A stretch of DNA of 64,000 nucleotides from an uncultured Acidimicrobiales bacterium (GTDB lineage Bacteria > Actinomycetota > Acidimicrobiia > Acidimicrobiales > SZUA-35): the NCBI GenBank assembly GCA_937922785.1, contig CALAJQ010000022.1:1-64000 (forward strand). The letters run 5' to 3'. The position numbers and the translations under genes are program-made. Positions 40,620 to 49,957 of the stretch are shown in pieces. Every line of letters begins with the position of its first letter. Position 1 is the first letter of the stretch. The notes beneath the pieces were generated by a model. That model made no database searches. It saw only the letters and a program-made list of their open reading frames with translations, and was not told the origin of the DNA.

Positions 40620-42172
40620 TACGAAGGATCGAGGGTCTTGCGCAGCTCGAATCGCTTGATCTTGCCAGTAGCAGTTCTAGGTAGGTCGGCAACCACCAGA
40701 ATCTGTCTTGGGCGTTTGAATGAAGCCATCCGGTCTCGGCAGTGAGCCTCAAGTACGGCTGGGTCTGGCGCCGCACCAGCGGCAGGCACCACAAAGGCAA
40801 CTACTTCTTCCAGACCCGTCTCGTTGCGAGACCCAACCACGGCCACTTCGAGAACGTCGGCGTGTTCAATCAAGGCGCTCTCGACTTCAGCAGGCGAAAC
40901 CCAGATGCCACCAGCCTTGATCATGTCGTTGTTACGGCCAAGGAAGGTGTACTCGCCGCTAGCCGAAGCCGTGTAGACATCGCCAGTGCGAACCCAGCCG
41001 TCCGCGAAGGCAGCGGACGAGGCTTCGGGACGCTCGTGGTAGCCCACCGACGCCGACGGGCCCTTCACGTAAAGGTATCCGGGAGTGTCAGGCTCGGTCA
41101 CAACTTCGCCTTCGTCGTTGCGCAGCTCCACCCTGTAGCCCGGCACAGGTTGGCCGCTTGCGCCAGGAGTTTGGCGAGTCAGAGAGTTTGAGATGAAGAT
41201 GTGAAGTAGCTCGGTTGAACCAATGCCGTCCAAAACAGGTTTGCCCGTTAAAGCAGTGAAACGCTCACAAACGTTTGCTGGCAGCGACTCGCCCGCGGTT
41301 ACCGACGCTCGAATCGAAGCAAAGGCTTCCGCCGGAGCACCAGAATCCAGCAGCGCTGCGCAAAAGCCCGGGCTGGCAAAGAACAGAGTGGGCTTCTCGG
41401 TTGCTATCAACTCGGTGAACGCAGCGGGGGCCGGAGCGTGGGGGTAGAGGATTGCGGTTCCGCCGACCGAAAGCGGGAACGTTAGGGAGTTGCCCAATCC
41501 GTACGCAAAGAACAGTTTGGCTATGGAGAGGAATCGGTCGTCTTCGGTGACTTCAAGAACGCCGTCGGCATAAGTTTCCGCAGTTGCCCGCATACTGGTG
41601 TGAACATGCATGACGCCCTTGGGCACTCCCGTGGTTCCACTGCTGTACAGCCAGAATGCTGGAGAGTCTCCCATGGTCTCAGCTACCGGCTGAGCTTGCC
41701 GTTCGGTAAACGACGACCACTCGCTTAGCTCGACGTCGTCACGGCCAGTGGTCGCGCCGTCTGCACTACCGCTGACGATCACGTCTTTGACCGCAGGTGC
41801 CGCTTGGACCGCCTCGGCAATGACGCCAGCGTAAGTGTCGGAGACAAACAAAGCGACGGCTCCCGAGTCGGCGATGATTGGGCCTAGTTCGGCACCGCTT
41901 AGCATTGTCGAAAGGGGCACCGGGACAACGCCTGAACGCATCGCTCCAAGGAAGATTGCCATGAACGACAGGTCGTCATTGACCACCATCGCCACCCGGT
42001 CACCTGGCGACACACCCAGCTGAACTAGCGCGTTCTGAGCCCGGTAAAGCTCGGTTTGGAGCTGTGCGTAAGAGGTCTCAACGCCCTCACACTTAACTGC
42101 AATCCTCTCACCACGGCCTTCGCTTACGTGCCGGTCAACTAGCCATTGTGCGGCGTTGTGTAGTTCCCCCAT
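40619..42172 (-). CDS. bclA: Benzoate-CoA ligase
   Basis: An AMP-forming ligase with 'FWLYSSGTTGVPKGVMH' (P-loop), the aryl-ligase motif 'FFAYGLGNSLTFPLSVGGT', 'DGIGSTELLHIFISN' (A5, with the TELLH typical of benzoate-type ligases), 'GWVRTGDVY' and C-terminal 'RTATGKIKRFELR'. It makes benzoyl-CoA, the substrate of BoxAB. I take ATG 42172; the in-frame extension to 42256 is Ser/Thr-rich and overlaps the boxB stop region. boxB ends 22 bp upstream. Confidence 0.88.
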   Translation of the reverse strand: MGELHNAAQWLVDRHVSEGRGERIAVKCEGVETSYAQLQTELYRAQNALVQLGVSPGDRVAMVVNDDLSFMAIFLGAMRSGVVPVPLSTMLSGAELGPIIADSGAVALFVSDTYAGVIAEAVQAAPAVKDVIVSGSADGATTGRDDVELSEWSSFTERQAQPVAETMGDSPAFWLYSSGTTGVPKGVMHVHTSMRATAETYADGVLEVTEDDRFLSIAKLFFAYGLGNSLTFPLSVGGTAILYPHAPAPAAFTELIATEKPTLFFASPGFCAALLDSGAPAEAFASIRASVTAGESLPANVCERFTALTGKPVLDGIGSTELLHIFISNSLTRQTPGASGQPVPGYRVELRNDEGEVVTEPDTPGYLYVKGPSASVGYHERPEASSAAFADGWVRTGDVYTASASGEYTFLGRNNDMIKAGGIWVSPAEVESALIEHADVLEVAVVGSRNETGLEEVVAFVVPAAGAAPDPAVLEAHCRDRMASFKRPRQILVVADLPRTATGKIKRFELRKTLDPS

Positions 42173-42194
42173 GTTGTGAGTCCCCGATCCCCTT

Positions 42195-43613
42195 CTAGAG
42201 CTTGATGTAGTTGTAGTCGACGGGTTTTTGGTTGATGCCACTTGTGGGCGGTGCAATCCACCCGGCCATCTTGCCCGGTTCGGTTACACCAACCATCAGC
42301 GACTTGATGTGAGCTTTGTCAGCGTCAGTTGGAAGCCAATTATCCACCTGAGCCGCCCACTCATCAGTTGACAGCATCTGACCCTCAGGGCTGACGTTGT
42401 AGCCGGTGAAAGTTCCGACCTGGCGATGGAAACCGATGTGAGGCAACCTCAGCTGGAAGTCTGAACCGGCCTCGGTCAGAGATCGGTTCCAACGGTCGAT
42501 GCCCTTCTGACAATCAACCGTGTAATCCTCACGCAAGGTCTCATTAAGTGAAGCCAGCTGAGTTACTTCTCGTTGACCTATGCCGGCATCGGTTGCTTCG
42601 GGCACGTATCGGTAAAGGGTGGTCAGTACGTGATCATCGGTGCGGCGCTCCTCGTGGAAGCGACCTTTCAGACCTCCCGAGTAGTAGTTCGCAGCGTTGG
42701 TCGAGGTCTCGGCGCCGAAAAGATCCAGACTGACCGAGTAGTGGAAGTTCAAATACTTCTGAAGGACTTCAAGGTTGATTCCGCCAAAGGGATGCACATC
42801 AGAAGTGTTGTGCTCTCTCATCAACTCCAAAGTCCGGGCCACCACTCGGCCGATGCCGGTGGCGCCAACAAACATGTGATGGGCCTCTTCTTTCAGCATG
42901 AAATCACATGTTCGGCTGAGCGGATCGAAGGCTGATTCACGCATCGAGGCCAGCTGGAATTTGCCGTCGCGATCGGTGAAATAGGTAAAGAAGAAGAACG
43001 AGAGCCAATCGGGAGTTTCTTCGTTGAACGCACCGAGGATTCGCGGGTTGTCGCTATCTCCCGAATGGCGCTCCAACATGGCGTCGGCTTCGCCTCGGCC
43101 GTCTTTGCCAAAGTAGCGGTGAAGCAAGTACACCATCGCCCAAAGGTGGCGGCCCTCTTCCACGTTCACCTGGAACAGATTGCGCATGTCATAAAGCGAC
43201 GGCGCTGTGAGGCTTAGCTGGCGTTGCTGTTCAACCGAAGCGGGTTCGGTGTCTCCCTGAACAACGATCAGACGGCGCAGAGCAGAGCGATACTCGCCTG
43301 GCACGTCCTGCCAAACGTCTTGGCCCTTGTGCTCACCGAAGGCTATTTTGCGGTCTTTCTCGGGCTCAGCGAGGAAGACACCCCATCGATAGTCAGGCAT
43401 CGAAACGTGGCCGAAGTTGGCCCAACCCTTTTGCCCAACGTCTATTGCGGTTCGAAGGAAGACGGGGTTGTCCTTGAAGGCGGCCGGGCCAAGCTCTTCC
43501 CACCATCGGATGAACTTTGGCTGCCACGATTCGAGCGCTCGTTGAAGTCGTCGATCACCCTTTAGATCTACATTGTTCGGGATTTTTGCGTCTATATCTA
43601 CTGTTATCGACAT
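42195..43613 (-). CDS. boxB: Benzoyl-CoA 2,3-epoxidase subunit BoxB
   Basis: A 472-residue diiron oxygenase subunit: 'NLFQVNVEEGRHLWAMVYLLHRYFGKDGR' and 'DFMLKEEAHHMFVGATGIGRV' carry the E...ExxH iron ligands expected for BoxB, and 'TSTNAANYYSGGLKGRFHE' and 'VPEATDAGIGQREVTQ' are characteristic conserved blocks. It epoxidises benzoyl-CoA with O2 using electrons from the BoxA reductase, which is not in this window. The gene lies 6 bp after boxC. Confidence 0.94.
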   Translation of the reverse strand: MSITVDIDAKIPNNVDLKGDRRLQRALESWQPKFIRWWEELGPAAFKDNPVFLRTAIDVGQKGWANFGHVSMPDYRWGVFLAEPEKDRKIAFGEHKGQDVWQDVPGEYRSALRRLIVVQGDTEPASVEQQRQLSLTAPSLYDMRNLFQVNVEEGRHLWAMVYLLHRYFGKDGRGEADAMLERHSGDSDNPRILGAFNEETPDWLSFFFFTYFTDRDGKFQLASMRESAFDPLSRTCDFMLKEEAHHMFVGATGIGRVVARTLELMREHNTSDVHPFGGINLEVLQKYLNFHYSVSLDLFGAETSTNAANYYSGGLKGRFHEERRTDDHVLTTLYRYVPEATDAGIGQREVTQLASLNETLREDYTVDCQKGIDRWNRSLTEAGSDFQLRLPHIGFHRQVGTFTGYNVSPEGQMLSTDEWAAQVDNWLPTDADKAHIKSLMVGVTEPGKMAGWIAPPTSGINQKPVDYNYIKL

Positions 43614-43619
43614 GGGTTT

Positions 43620-45362
43620 TCAGACTCGGTTTCTGTCATAAGTTGGGCGGGAGCCGGTGCCGAAGCGGCGCAGCGCGCCTTCGGGACCAACGGCATTAGG
43701 GCGTTGAAAGATCCAGTTCTGCCAGGCCGTAAGCCGGGAGAAGATCTTGGTTTCCATGGTTTCGGGGCCAACAAATCTGTAATTGGCCTCCATGCCAGTT
43801 AAGGCATCGGGGGAAAAACTGTTGCGCTCTTCGAGCATCAAGCGAACTTCATCTTCCCAATCCAGATCATCTGGAGTGAAGGTGACCAGCTCTGCCGCCA
43901 GTGCCTGTTCTGCATCAAGCTCTTCCCCGATCAGACTTAGCGCTTTATCAAGCGCTTCGGGCCGGCCCCAAAACCGGGTCTCTAGCCGGGTGATGCCATT
44001 AGACATTGGGAATCGGCCTGTTCCCGACGTTGACCCATTTGCTTCAGTCAGCACGATTGTTGCTGGCGGAGGAGGGTGCTCTTCGTCTTCCCAGGTCCCT
44101 TCCAGCATGTAGGCCCTGTCTGCAGCCAAGGCAATTTCGGCCATCATCCCAACAAACGCACTACCGGGTTCGATCGTTGCAATCAACGTTCGGGCCGAGA
44201 CGTCCAGACGCTTTAGCACTCGGGTCCATAGCAGGCTCACTTCTCGAACCAGCCAGTTGTCAGGCTCTGCCAGCAGCACTTGTTCTGCTGCCACGATGGC
44301 CTCGGCAGATCCGGTGACGATAAAGACCCAAGTGCCGATCTCGGGCTCGTTGAAACGCAGATGCAGGATCGCATCGTCGAATTGGCGGGCAGTAGCTAAC
44401 AGCCAGCTCTGGTCTCCAGCGGCCGCTAGTTCTGCGCCGGTTGCCGGCTGGATTTCGGTGGGTCCTGTGATTTCGAATGTCGCAGTTCCAACCGATCGAT
44501 CAAGTCTGACATTTACGTTTGAGTAACTGAAGGAGTCACCGTCGACCTTGCGATCGAGGGGTGTCAGTTGCACGCCGTCCGCGTCGTCTGGCCGATCAGA
44601 AGCGTCGACCCGTTTGGCTACGTGGCTGGCGACCAAGTCATCGAAGGAGCTGGCTGGTGAGATTGCGTCGACGAGCCCCCAGTCGAGCGCTGTTTTGCCC
44701 TGTACACCCTCGTTTCTAGTTGAAAAGGCGTCGGCCAAATCGCGGCGTACGTGACGCTTGTCAACCACTCGGGTCAGTCCCCCAGTACCTGGCAGCACAG
44801 CCAAGAGGGGCACCTCCGGAAGCGAAACTGCCGATGCACGATCATCAACTAGCAAGATCTCATCACACGCCAGTGCAAGCTCATAACCCCCGCCAGCGGC
44901 GGTGCCGTTTACTGCCGCAATCCAAACCTGGTTGCTGTTGTCGGTGGCGTCCTCAATTGAGTTGCGTGTCTCGTTGGTGAACTTACAAAAGTTGACCTTG
45001 TGAGCATGGGATGATCCGGCCAGCATTCCGATGTTTGCACCAGCGCAGAACATCTTCTCCATCCCGCCTGTAACAACAACTGCTTTAACCGTTGGATGTT
45101 CAAAGCGAAGTCGCTGGATGACGTCGTTCAGTTCGATGTCTACTCCAAGGTCATAGGAGTTCATCTTCAGCTCATAGTCATCACGAAGGCCGCCGTCAGG
45201 ATCAACCGCAAGTGCCAAGGTGGCGACCGCTCCGTCAACGCCAATTGTCCAGTGGCGGTACTTGTCCGGGTGTGTGTCAAACGACACATACGGCTCTGAA
45301 TCCAACGAGGATGCCGAAGCGTGGTCCGATTGAGCAGCTGTATCAGTGGACATGTCCTTCAT
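43620..45362 (-). CDS. boxC: Benzoyl-CoA-dihydrodiol lyase BoxC
   Basis: A 580-residue enoyl-CoA hydratase-superfamily enzyme with two crotonase-like halves: the first has 'VVVTGGMEKMFCAGANIGMLAGSSHAHKVNFCKFTNET' and the oxyanion stretch 'WIAAVNGTAAGGGYELALACD'; the second is more divergent with 'TLIATIEPGSAFVGMMAEIALAADRAYM'. BoxC opens 2,3-epoxybenzoyl-CoA hydrolytically to the semialdehyde plus formate. It heads the operon boxC-boxB-ligase-paaX. ATG 45362 or 45353 is the start. Confidence 0.94.
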   Translation of the reverse strand: MKDMSTDTAAQSDHASASSLDSEPYVSFDTHPDKYRHWTIGVDGAVATLALAVDPDGGLRDDYELKMNSYDLGVDIELNDVIQRLRFEHPTVKAVVVTGGMEKMFCAGANIGMLAGSSHAHKVNFCKFTNETRNSIEDATDNSNQVWIAAVNGTAAGGGYELALACDEILLVDDRASAVSLPEVPLLAVLPGTGGLTRVVDKRHVRRDLADAFSTRNEGVQGKTALDWGLVDAISPASSFDDLVASHVAKRVDASDRPDDADGVQLTPLDRKVDGDSFSYSNVNVRLDRSVGTATFEITGPTEIQPATGAELAAAGDQSWLLATARQFDDAILHLRFNEPEIGTWVFIVTGSAEAIVAAEQVLLAEPDNWLVREVSLLWTRVLKRLDVSARTLIATIEPGSAFVGMMAEIALAADRAYMLEGTWEDEEHPPPPATIVLTEANGSTSGTGRFPMSNGITRLETRFWGRPEALDKALSLIGEELDAEQALAAELVTFTPDDLDWEDEVRLMLEERNSFSPDALTGMEANYRFVGPETMETKIFSRLTAWQNWIFQRPNAVGPEGALRRFGTGSRPTYDRNRV

Positions 45363-45487
45363 TATCTACAAAGTCAGTGCGTGGCGTCAAGCGGTTGTAG
45401 AACATTATTTGAAAATTCTGCATCCGGGATTCGGGGTGCCTCCGTAACCCAAACATCAATCCCCTCCCACCAACTTCTAAGGAAATG

Positions 45488-46552
45488 ATGAACAAGAACC
45501 CCCGATCAATGGCAGCGCTACTACTGGCCCTAGGCCTAGCTGCTTCTGCTTGTGCAGCAGACGATCCAGAACCAGCACAGGAAGCAACTACGACCAGCGC
45601 AGTCGAAGCGATGGAAGACGATGCGATGGAAGATGGCGCCATGGAAGATGTTGGCAACATCGCTGAGGTCGCAACCGAAGCTGGCAGCTTCACCACCTTG
45701 CTGGCCGCAGCCGAGGCTGCTGACCTCGTCGGCCCACTAACTGGCACCGACGAGCTAACCGTATTCGCACCAACCGATGAGGCATTTGCAGCTGCGCTCG
45801 ACGCCCTAGGCCTAACAGCCGAAGAGCTTCTAGCTAGCCCAGCACTCGCTGACATCCTCACCTATCACATCGTGGCCGGCGAAGTTAAGAGCGACGTGGT
45901 CGTAACTCTTGACGGCCAAGAGGTAGAGACATTGAATGGCCAGAGCGTCACGGTGAAGGTGGACGGATCTTCAGTAATGGTCGACGGCGCCAACGTGACC
46001 GCAGTTGACGTGGATGCCAGCAACGGCGTAATCCACGTGATCGACGCAGTACTACTTCCACCAGATGTTGCCGAGGCCTTGGCTGGTGCGATGGAAGAAG
46101 ACGCCATGGAAGACGAAGCAATGGAAGATGAACTTCCAGCAACCGTTGTTGACATTGCACTGAGATCGGACGACTTCAGCATCTTGGTAGCTGCCCTCAC
46201 CGAGGCTGATCTCGTCGAGACCTTGCAAGGCGACGGACCATTCACTGTGTTCGCACCAACCAACGCCGCATTCGAGCAGGCACTAGCAGACCTTGGCCTC
46301 ACAGCTGAAGAGCTTCTGGCGTCTGAAGATCTCGCAGGCATCCTGACTTACCACGTAGTACCGGGCAAGATCCTTGCTGCTGACGCAATCGCTGCCGACG
46401 GCACCGCAGTTGCCACAGTAAATGGAGACACCTTCGACGTAACCGTCGTTGACGGAATGGTCATGGTCGACGGAGCAACTGTTACCACTGTTGACCTTGA
46501 GGCAGGCAACGGAGTCGTGCACATCATCGACGCCGTAATACTGCCTCACTAA
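45488..46552 (+). CDS. Lipoprotein with two fasciclin (FAS1) domains
   Basis: A secreted lipoprotein (signal ending 'LGLAASAC|A', C22 from ATG 45488) with two FAS1 domains, each showing 'FTVFAPTNxAF', 'ADILTYHIV/AGILTYHVV' and 'NGVIHVIDAVLLP' blocks. FAS1 proteins mediate adhesion or matrix interactions. Before each domain is an unusual acidic repeat, 'AMEDDAMEDGAMED' and 'AMEEDAMEDEAMED', which spaces the domains. The divergent boxC start is 125 bp away. Confidence 0.92.
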   Translation: MNKNPRSMAALLLALGLAASACAADDPEPAQEATTTSAVEAMEDDAMEDGAMEDVGNIAEVATEAGSFTTLLAAAEAADLVGPLTGTDELTVFAPTDEAFAAALDALGLTAEELLASPALADILTYHIVAGEVKSDVVVTLDGQEVETLNGQSVTVKVDGSSVMVDGANVTAVDVDASNGVIHVIDAVLLPPDVAEALAGAMEEDAMEDEAMEDELPATVVDIALRSDDFSILVAALTEADLVETLQGDGPFTVFAPTNAAFEQALADLGLTAEELLASEDLAGILTYHVVPGKILAADAIAADGTAVATVNGDTFDVTVVDGMVMVDGATVTTVDLEAGNGVVHIIDAVILPH

Positions 46553-46566
46553 GAACGTCAAACATA

Positions 46567-46598
46567 GAGACCTCCTAGTCCCCTCCCAGGGTGGTCTC
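46567..46598 (+). other. Small hairpin after the FAS1 gene
   Basis: GAGACC (46567-46572) pairs with GGTCTC (46593-46598) over a CT-rich loop. It is followed closely by a much stronger stem and may help define the 3' end of the FAS1 mRNA. Confidence 0.45.
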
Positions 46599-46605
46599 AC
46601 CAATG

Positions 46606-46644
46606 CGCCGATCGGGTAAATCCCGATCGGCGTATTGGGCTTTT
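46606..46644 (+). terminator. Probable terminator between FAS1 gene and heliorhodopsin
   Basis: Perfect 11-bp stem CGCCGATCGGG (46606-46616) / CCCGATCGGCG (46622-46632) with loop TAAAT, then TATTGGGCTTTT. The T-run is short and delayed, so termination may be partial, allowing some read-through into the heliorhodopsin gene 63 bp downstream. Confidence 0.65.
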
Positions 46645-46706
46645 CAGTACAAATCAAGCCTTCACTAAGTTCCACCAACCAAAGCTTGCCGATACAGGAG
46701 CAACCA

Positions 46707-47525
46707 ATGGCACTAGCCACCGACTACCCGTTCGACTTCGAATCTGAAGTTGTTGACGTCCCGCAGACCAGACTCAAGAAACTTAGAAATTTCAACATTG
46801 TGATGGGAGTACTGCACTTCATCTCGGGCGCCGCCATGGTTGTGCTCGGCAATGATTTTGAGCTTCAGGTAAGCACGTTCAACCTGAACGGCCCGCCCGG
46901 TACACCTCTAAGCGACGGGTCCATCAACGAGTTCATGGGAGTGCCTTTAGCACTGGCAACAGCTTCGTTCCTGTTCCTGTCCGCACTGTTCCACTTCATT
47001 ATTGCCACCGTCGGTTTCAACGCTTACGGCAACGAACTACGCCGAGGGAGAAACCGGTTCCGCTGGGTTGAATATGCAATCTCATCAACTTTGATGATGC
47101 TGCTTATCTCGCTTGTGACCGGACTAACAGATCTCGCAGCATTGGTCGGTATTGCGTTCGCGAACATATCAATGATTCTGTTCGGGTGGATCATGGAAAT
47201 GGTCAACCGCCCGGACCGCAAGACCTGGTGGACGCCGTTCTGGTTCGGCTGCGTGGCCGGAATCGGACCTTGGCTGGCCATCGTTGCTTACATCCTCGTA
47301 GGTCTTTCCCAAGAGGGGGCCGAAGGTCCCCCAACCTTTGTGTACGGAATCATCTTCAGCTTGTTCTTCTTCTTCAACACGTTCGCAATCAACCAGTGGC
47401 TGCAGTACAAGCGTGTTGGCAAGTGGCGTGACTACCTGGTTGGCGAGAAGACCTACATCATTCTTAGCCTTGTGGCTAAGTCGATTCTGGCCTGGCAGAT
47501 CTTCGCCAACACTCTTATCGAATAG
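46707..47525 (+). CDS. Heliorhodopsin
   Basis: A 272-residue seven-helix retinal protein of the heliorhodopsin family. The Schiff-base lysine is K258 in 'SLVAKSILAWQIF' of helix 7, and the counterion glutamate is E122 in 'RWVEYAISSTLMM' of helix 3. Other family blocks are 'HFISGAAMVVL', the extracellular 'LQVSTFNLNGPPGTP', 'TGLTDLAALVGIAFANISMILFGWIMEMVNRP' region and 'FTFxFNTFAINQWLQY'-like 'FFFFNTFAINQWLQYKRVGKW'. Heliorhodopsins have inverted topology relative to type 1 rhodopsins and appear to be light sensors or regulators rather than pumps. ATG 46707 has AGGAG 6 bp upstream. No second rhodopsin or retinal-synthesis gene lies in the window. Confidence 0.95.
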   Translation: MALATDYPFDFESEVVDVPQTRLKKLRNFNIVMGVLHFISGAAMVVLGNDFELQVSTFNLNGPPGTPLSDGSINEFMGVPLALATASFLFLSALFHFIIATVGFNAYGNELRRGRNRFRWVEYAISSTLMMLLISLVTGLTDLAALVGIAFANISMILFGWIMEMVNRPDRKTWWTPFWFGCVAGIGPWLAIVAYILVGLSQEGAEGPPTFVYGIIFSLFFFFNTFAINQWLQYKRVGKWRDYLVGEKTYIILSLVAKSILAWQIFANTLIE

Positions 47526-47527
47526 TC

Positions 47528-49207
47528 CTACTCATCATCGGGCACTGAAGACTTGCCGTTACAAAGCAAGCCTTCTGGCCGGTAGAGAGCGTCGAAGTAG
47601 TCAACAACTTGTTCCCGATCGTCAACAAAGGTTCGGGTTCGCTCGGTAATGACCTTCGTGCAAGAACTACCCACCTGAGACGATGTCTGGCCAGTCTGTT
47701 CACCCGTTGCGAACTTGGTGCCAAACAGTTGCACCGTGATACCGGTTGAGTCTGTAGTTGGCCAAAGCAGGATGGCGTGATCGGTGTTGTTGGTTAGCTG
47801 CAGATCGATCGCGCCATAAGCGAGTGTTGCCTCACGCCCGTAGGGATAGCGGCTGAAGTAGATCGAATGAGCGCGATACTCAGGAATTTCCAAGCCGGCG
47901 AAGAAAGCAGCGTTCATAACTGTCGTGGCGTACTGGGAAATCCCGCCACCTACATCGGCAACCAGGACTCCGTTCTGGATTGCTCCAGCGGCAACAAATC
48001 CCTTTTCTTCAGTTCGCCGACCGACATAGTCATTTACCGACCATGTGTCGCCAGGCAATATCAACACGCCTCGAGTGAGTTCAGAGATTCGTTTGATGTT
48101 TGTGACCCTTGCCTGCCCGTCGGTGTAGAATGTCTTGAACTCGCCCACCAACTCAACGATCCCAAGATTCTCGGCCCACGCGGTGTCGCGTTCCCGACCA
48201 ACGCTTTCAAACTCCAGCCGGACTCGTCGGTCACCAGCAACGATCGCATCTCGGATCTGCTGGGCGCTCTCAACTGCACAGCACGCAGTACCTGGGGTCG
48301 ATTCAATGACAACTGGCTTGTTGTCGACCACATCAAAAGATGCGTCGGTCCCGCCCGTCCCGACGCCTGCGAACGTCTCGCGAATAACCTCAAGCACGGC
48401 AGCTTCGTTAACCGAGAACGACAAGGCACCGGCCTGACTATCCACCTCGATCCAACTTCTTACCACGGCGCTTTCAATCGTTTCAGACTCGGTTCCAATG
48501 CTTAGCAACATGTCTCGCTCGGTCCGCTTGTTGATGTCATCGACGAACTCTTGCATTTGCTCATCGGAGATCTGCGGCTCGATGGCGACGGTGTTGATCT
48601 CAATTTCAGGATTGCGATTTCCAAGGTCAACCACCAACGAATCAAGAGCGCCAGAGGTGTCGAACCGATAGCCAGACTCGCCCGGTTTCAGCTCAAATTC
48701 TCCGTCGGTCAGCAACACAAGCGGTTCGATCGGCTCAGCAGCTTCTGGAGTAGCTTCGGACAGAGTCTGGGCGGCGATCTCTTCACTGAAGCTGAAGCGC
48801 AGCGGGACCAACTTTGACCCGAACAGGCTTCTGGTCCAAGCAATTGGTCCGCCCCGTCTGGTTTCGTTGACGCTTTCCAGGGTGAGTTCGCTATCCAAGG
48901 TGACACCAACGGCCGGGAAGCCAATTTCAAGCACTTCGTCTTGAACCATGACCGCCACAGTTTCTGCGTCATAGCTTCGAGAAACGTCGGCCAATCTCAT
49001 CCGAATCTCATCAGTTGTCAGATTTCCGACGTAGGGGTCAATTTCCAGAGCCGACGGGAGTTCAAGCTCAACTCCCCTCGCACTACGATCTCTGCCTAGC
49101 AAAACGCCGTCGATGGTCCAAGCCCCCAACCAAAGCACCAATAGCCAGATCACCGCGATTGCCGCTAAGAAAGCCGGTTTCGGCAGAGTTCTTATCCGGT
49201 TGATCAT
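47528..49207 (-). CDS. VanW-family membrane-anchored protein
   Basis: A 559-residue protein with an N-terminal TM helix (about 11-30), several repeated mixed alpha/beta modules of the YoaR peptidoglycan-binding-4 type, and a C-terminal VanW domain ('LPGDTWSVNDYVGRRTEEKGFVAAGAI', 'DVGGGISQYATTVMNAAFFAGLEIPEYRAHSIYFSRYPYGREATL'). VanW proteins are linked to the cell wall, but their activity is unproven. ATG 49207 fits; the frame extends to 49252. It converges on the heliorhodopsin gene with only 2 bp between the stops. Confidence 0.9.
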   Translation of the reverse strand: MINRIRTLPKPAFLAAIAVIWLLVLWLGAWTIDGVLLGRDRSARGVELELPSALEIDPYVGNLTTDEIRMRLADVSRSYDAETVAVMVQDEVLEIGFPAVGVTLDSELTLESVNETRRGGPIAWTRSLFGSKLVPLRFSFSEEIAAQTLSEATPEAAEPIEPLVLLTDGEFELKPGESGYRFDTSGALDSLVVDLGNRNPEIEINTVAIEPQISDEQMQEFVDDINKRTERDMLLSIGTESETIESAVVRSWIEVDSQAGALSFSVNEAAVLEVIRETFAGVGTGGTDASFDVVDNKPVVIESTPGTACCAVESAQQIRDAIVAGDRRVRLEFESVGRERDTAWAENLGIVELVGEFKTFYTDGQARVTNIKRISELTRGVLILPGDTWSVNDYVGRRTEEKGFVAAGAIQNGVLVADVGGGISQYATTVMNAAFFAGLEIPEYRAHSIYFSRYPYGREATLAYGAIDLQLTNNTDHAILLWPTTDSTGITVQLFGTKFATGEQTGQTSSQVGSSCTKVITERTRTFVDDREQVVDYFDALYRPEGLLCNGKSSVPDDE

Positions 49208-49353
49208 GCCGTTGTCCACAATTACGCCCTGGTCTGGTGGACACTTTCGCACCCACTCTTGCCCCCTTTAGACGTCTGACATCGTCAGAAAGGTTCCACT
49301 GCTGCAGAATTTGTTTGCAGACTCGCCTTAAACAGCAGCCTCAAGCAGCAATC

Positions 49354-49947
49354 TTAAGCAGCAAACAGACGGTCTAGGTGATGGTCAATCGTGGCGCATG
49401 CCACCTCTGCGGTCATGGTGCCATCAAGCACGTACTGACCTAGCCCCGGCATCAACGCGGTGAGAAGCGTCGCTTCTACTTCAGGATCAACACCAGCAGC
49501 TAGCGGACCCCGCCTTAGCTGTTCAAGCACAGTTTGACGCATCATATCGACCTCGTTTTTGCGGGTGGGGTTGGCTTCAGGCTGGCCCATCGCCACGACG
49601 ACACCTTCGGTGTAGAGCGCGATGTACATCAACGCAGCCATCTTGCTCTCGGAATCGACAGGAGTGAAAGATTTGAGGAACGCCCCCAAAACAGCTCGGG
49701 CCGAACCGTCGGTTTTCTCAACCCAGTTCATGAGACGCTCGATCGAGCGCTCGCCAACGTGTTCTTGGGTGGCGTCAAGCATTCCTTGCTTGGAACCGAA
49801 GTAGTACTGCACCAATCGAACCGAAACACCAGCCTCGGCTGCTACCTGACGAAACGTTGCTGAGCCGAGGCCACCTCTCAAGGTCAGACGACAAACGGCG
49901 TCTGTCAACTGCCTTCGTCGGGCATCGTGGTCAACTTTTTTCGGCAT
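49354..49947 (-). CDS. TetR-family transcriptional regulator
   Basis: N-terminal TetR HTH ('RRRQLTDAVCRLTLRGGLGSATFRQVAAEAGVSVRLVQYYFGSKQGML', residues 10-57) followed by an all-helical ligand domain of the BetI/TetR_C_6 kind. It is divergent from an alpha/beta hydrolase gene; the 40-bp gap contains inverted half-sites, so it probably represses both. Ligand unknown. Confidence 0.92.
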   Translation of the reverse strand: MPKKVDHDARRRQLTDAVCRLTLRGGLGSATFRQVAAEAGVSVRLVQYYFGSKQGMLDATQEHVGERSIERLMNWVEKTDGSARAVLGAFLKSFTPVDSESKMAALMYIALYTEGVVVAMGQPEANPTRKNEVDMMRQTVLEQLRRGPLAAGVDPEVEATLLTALMPGLGQYVLDGTMTAEVACATIDHHLDRLFAA

Positions 49948-49957
49948 CGCTCGTCAC

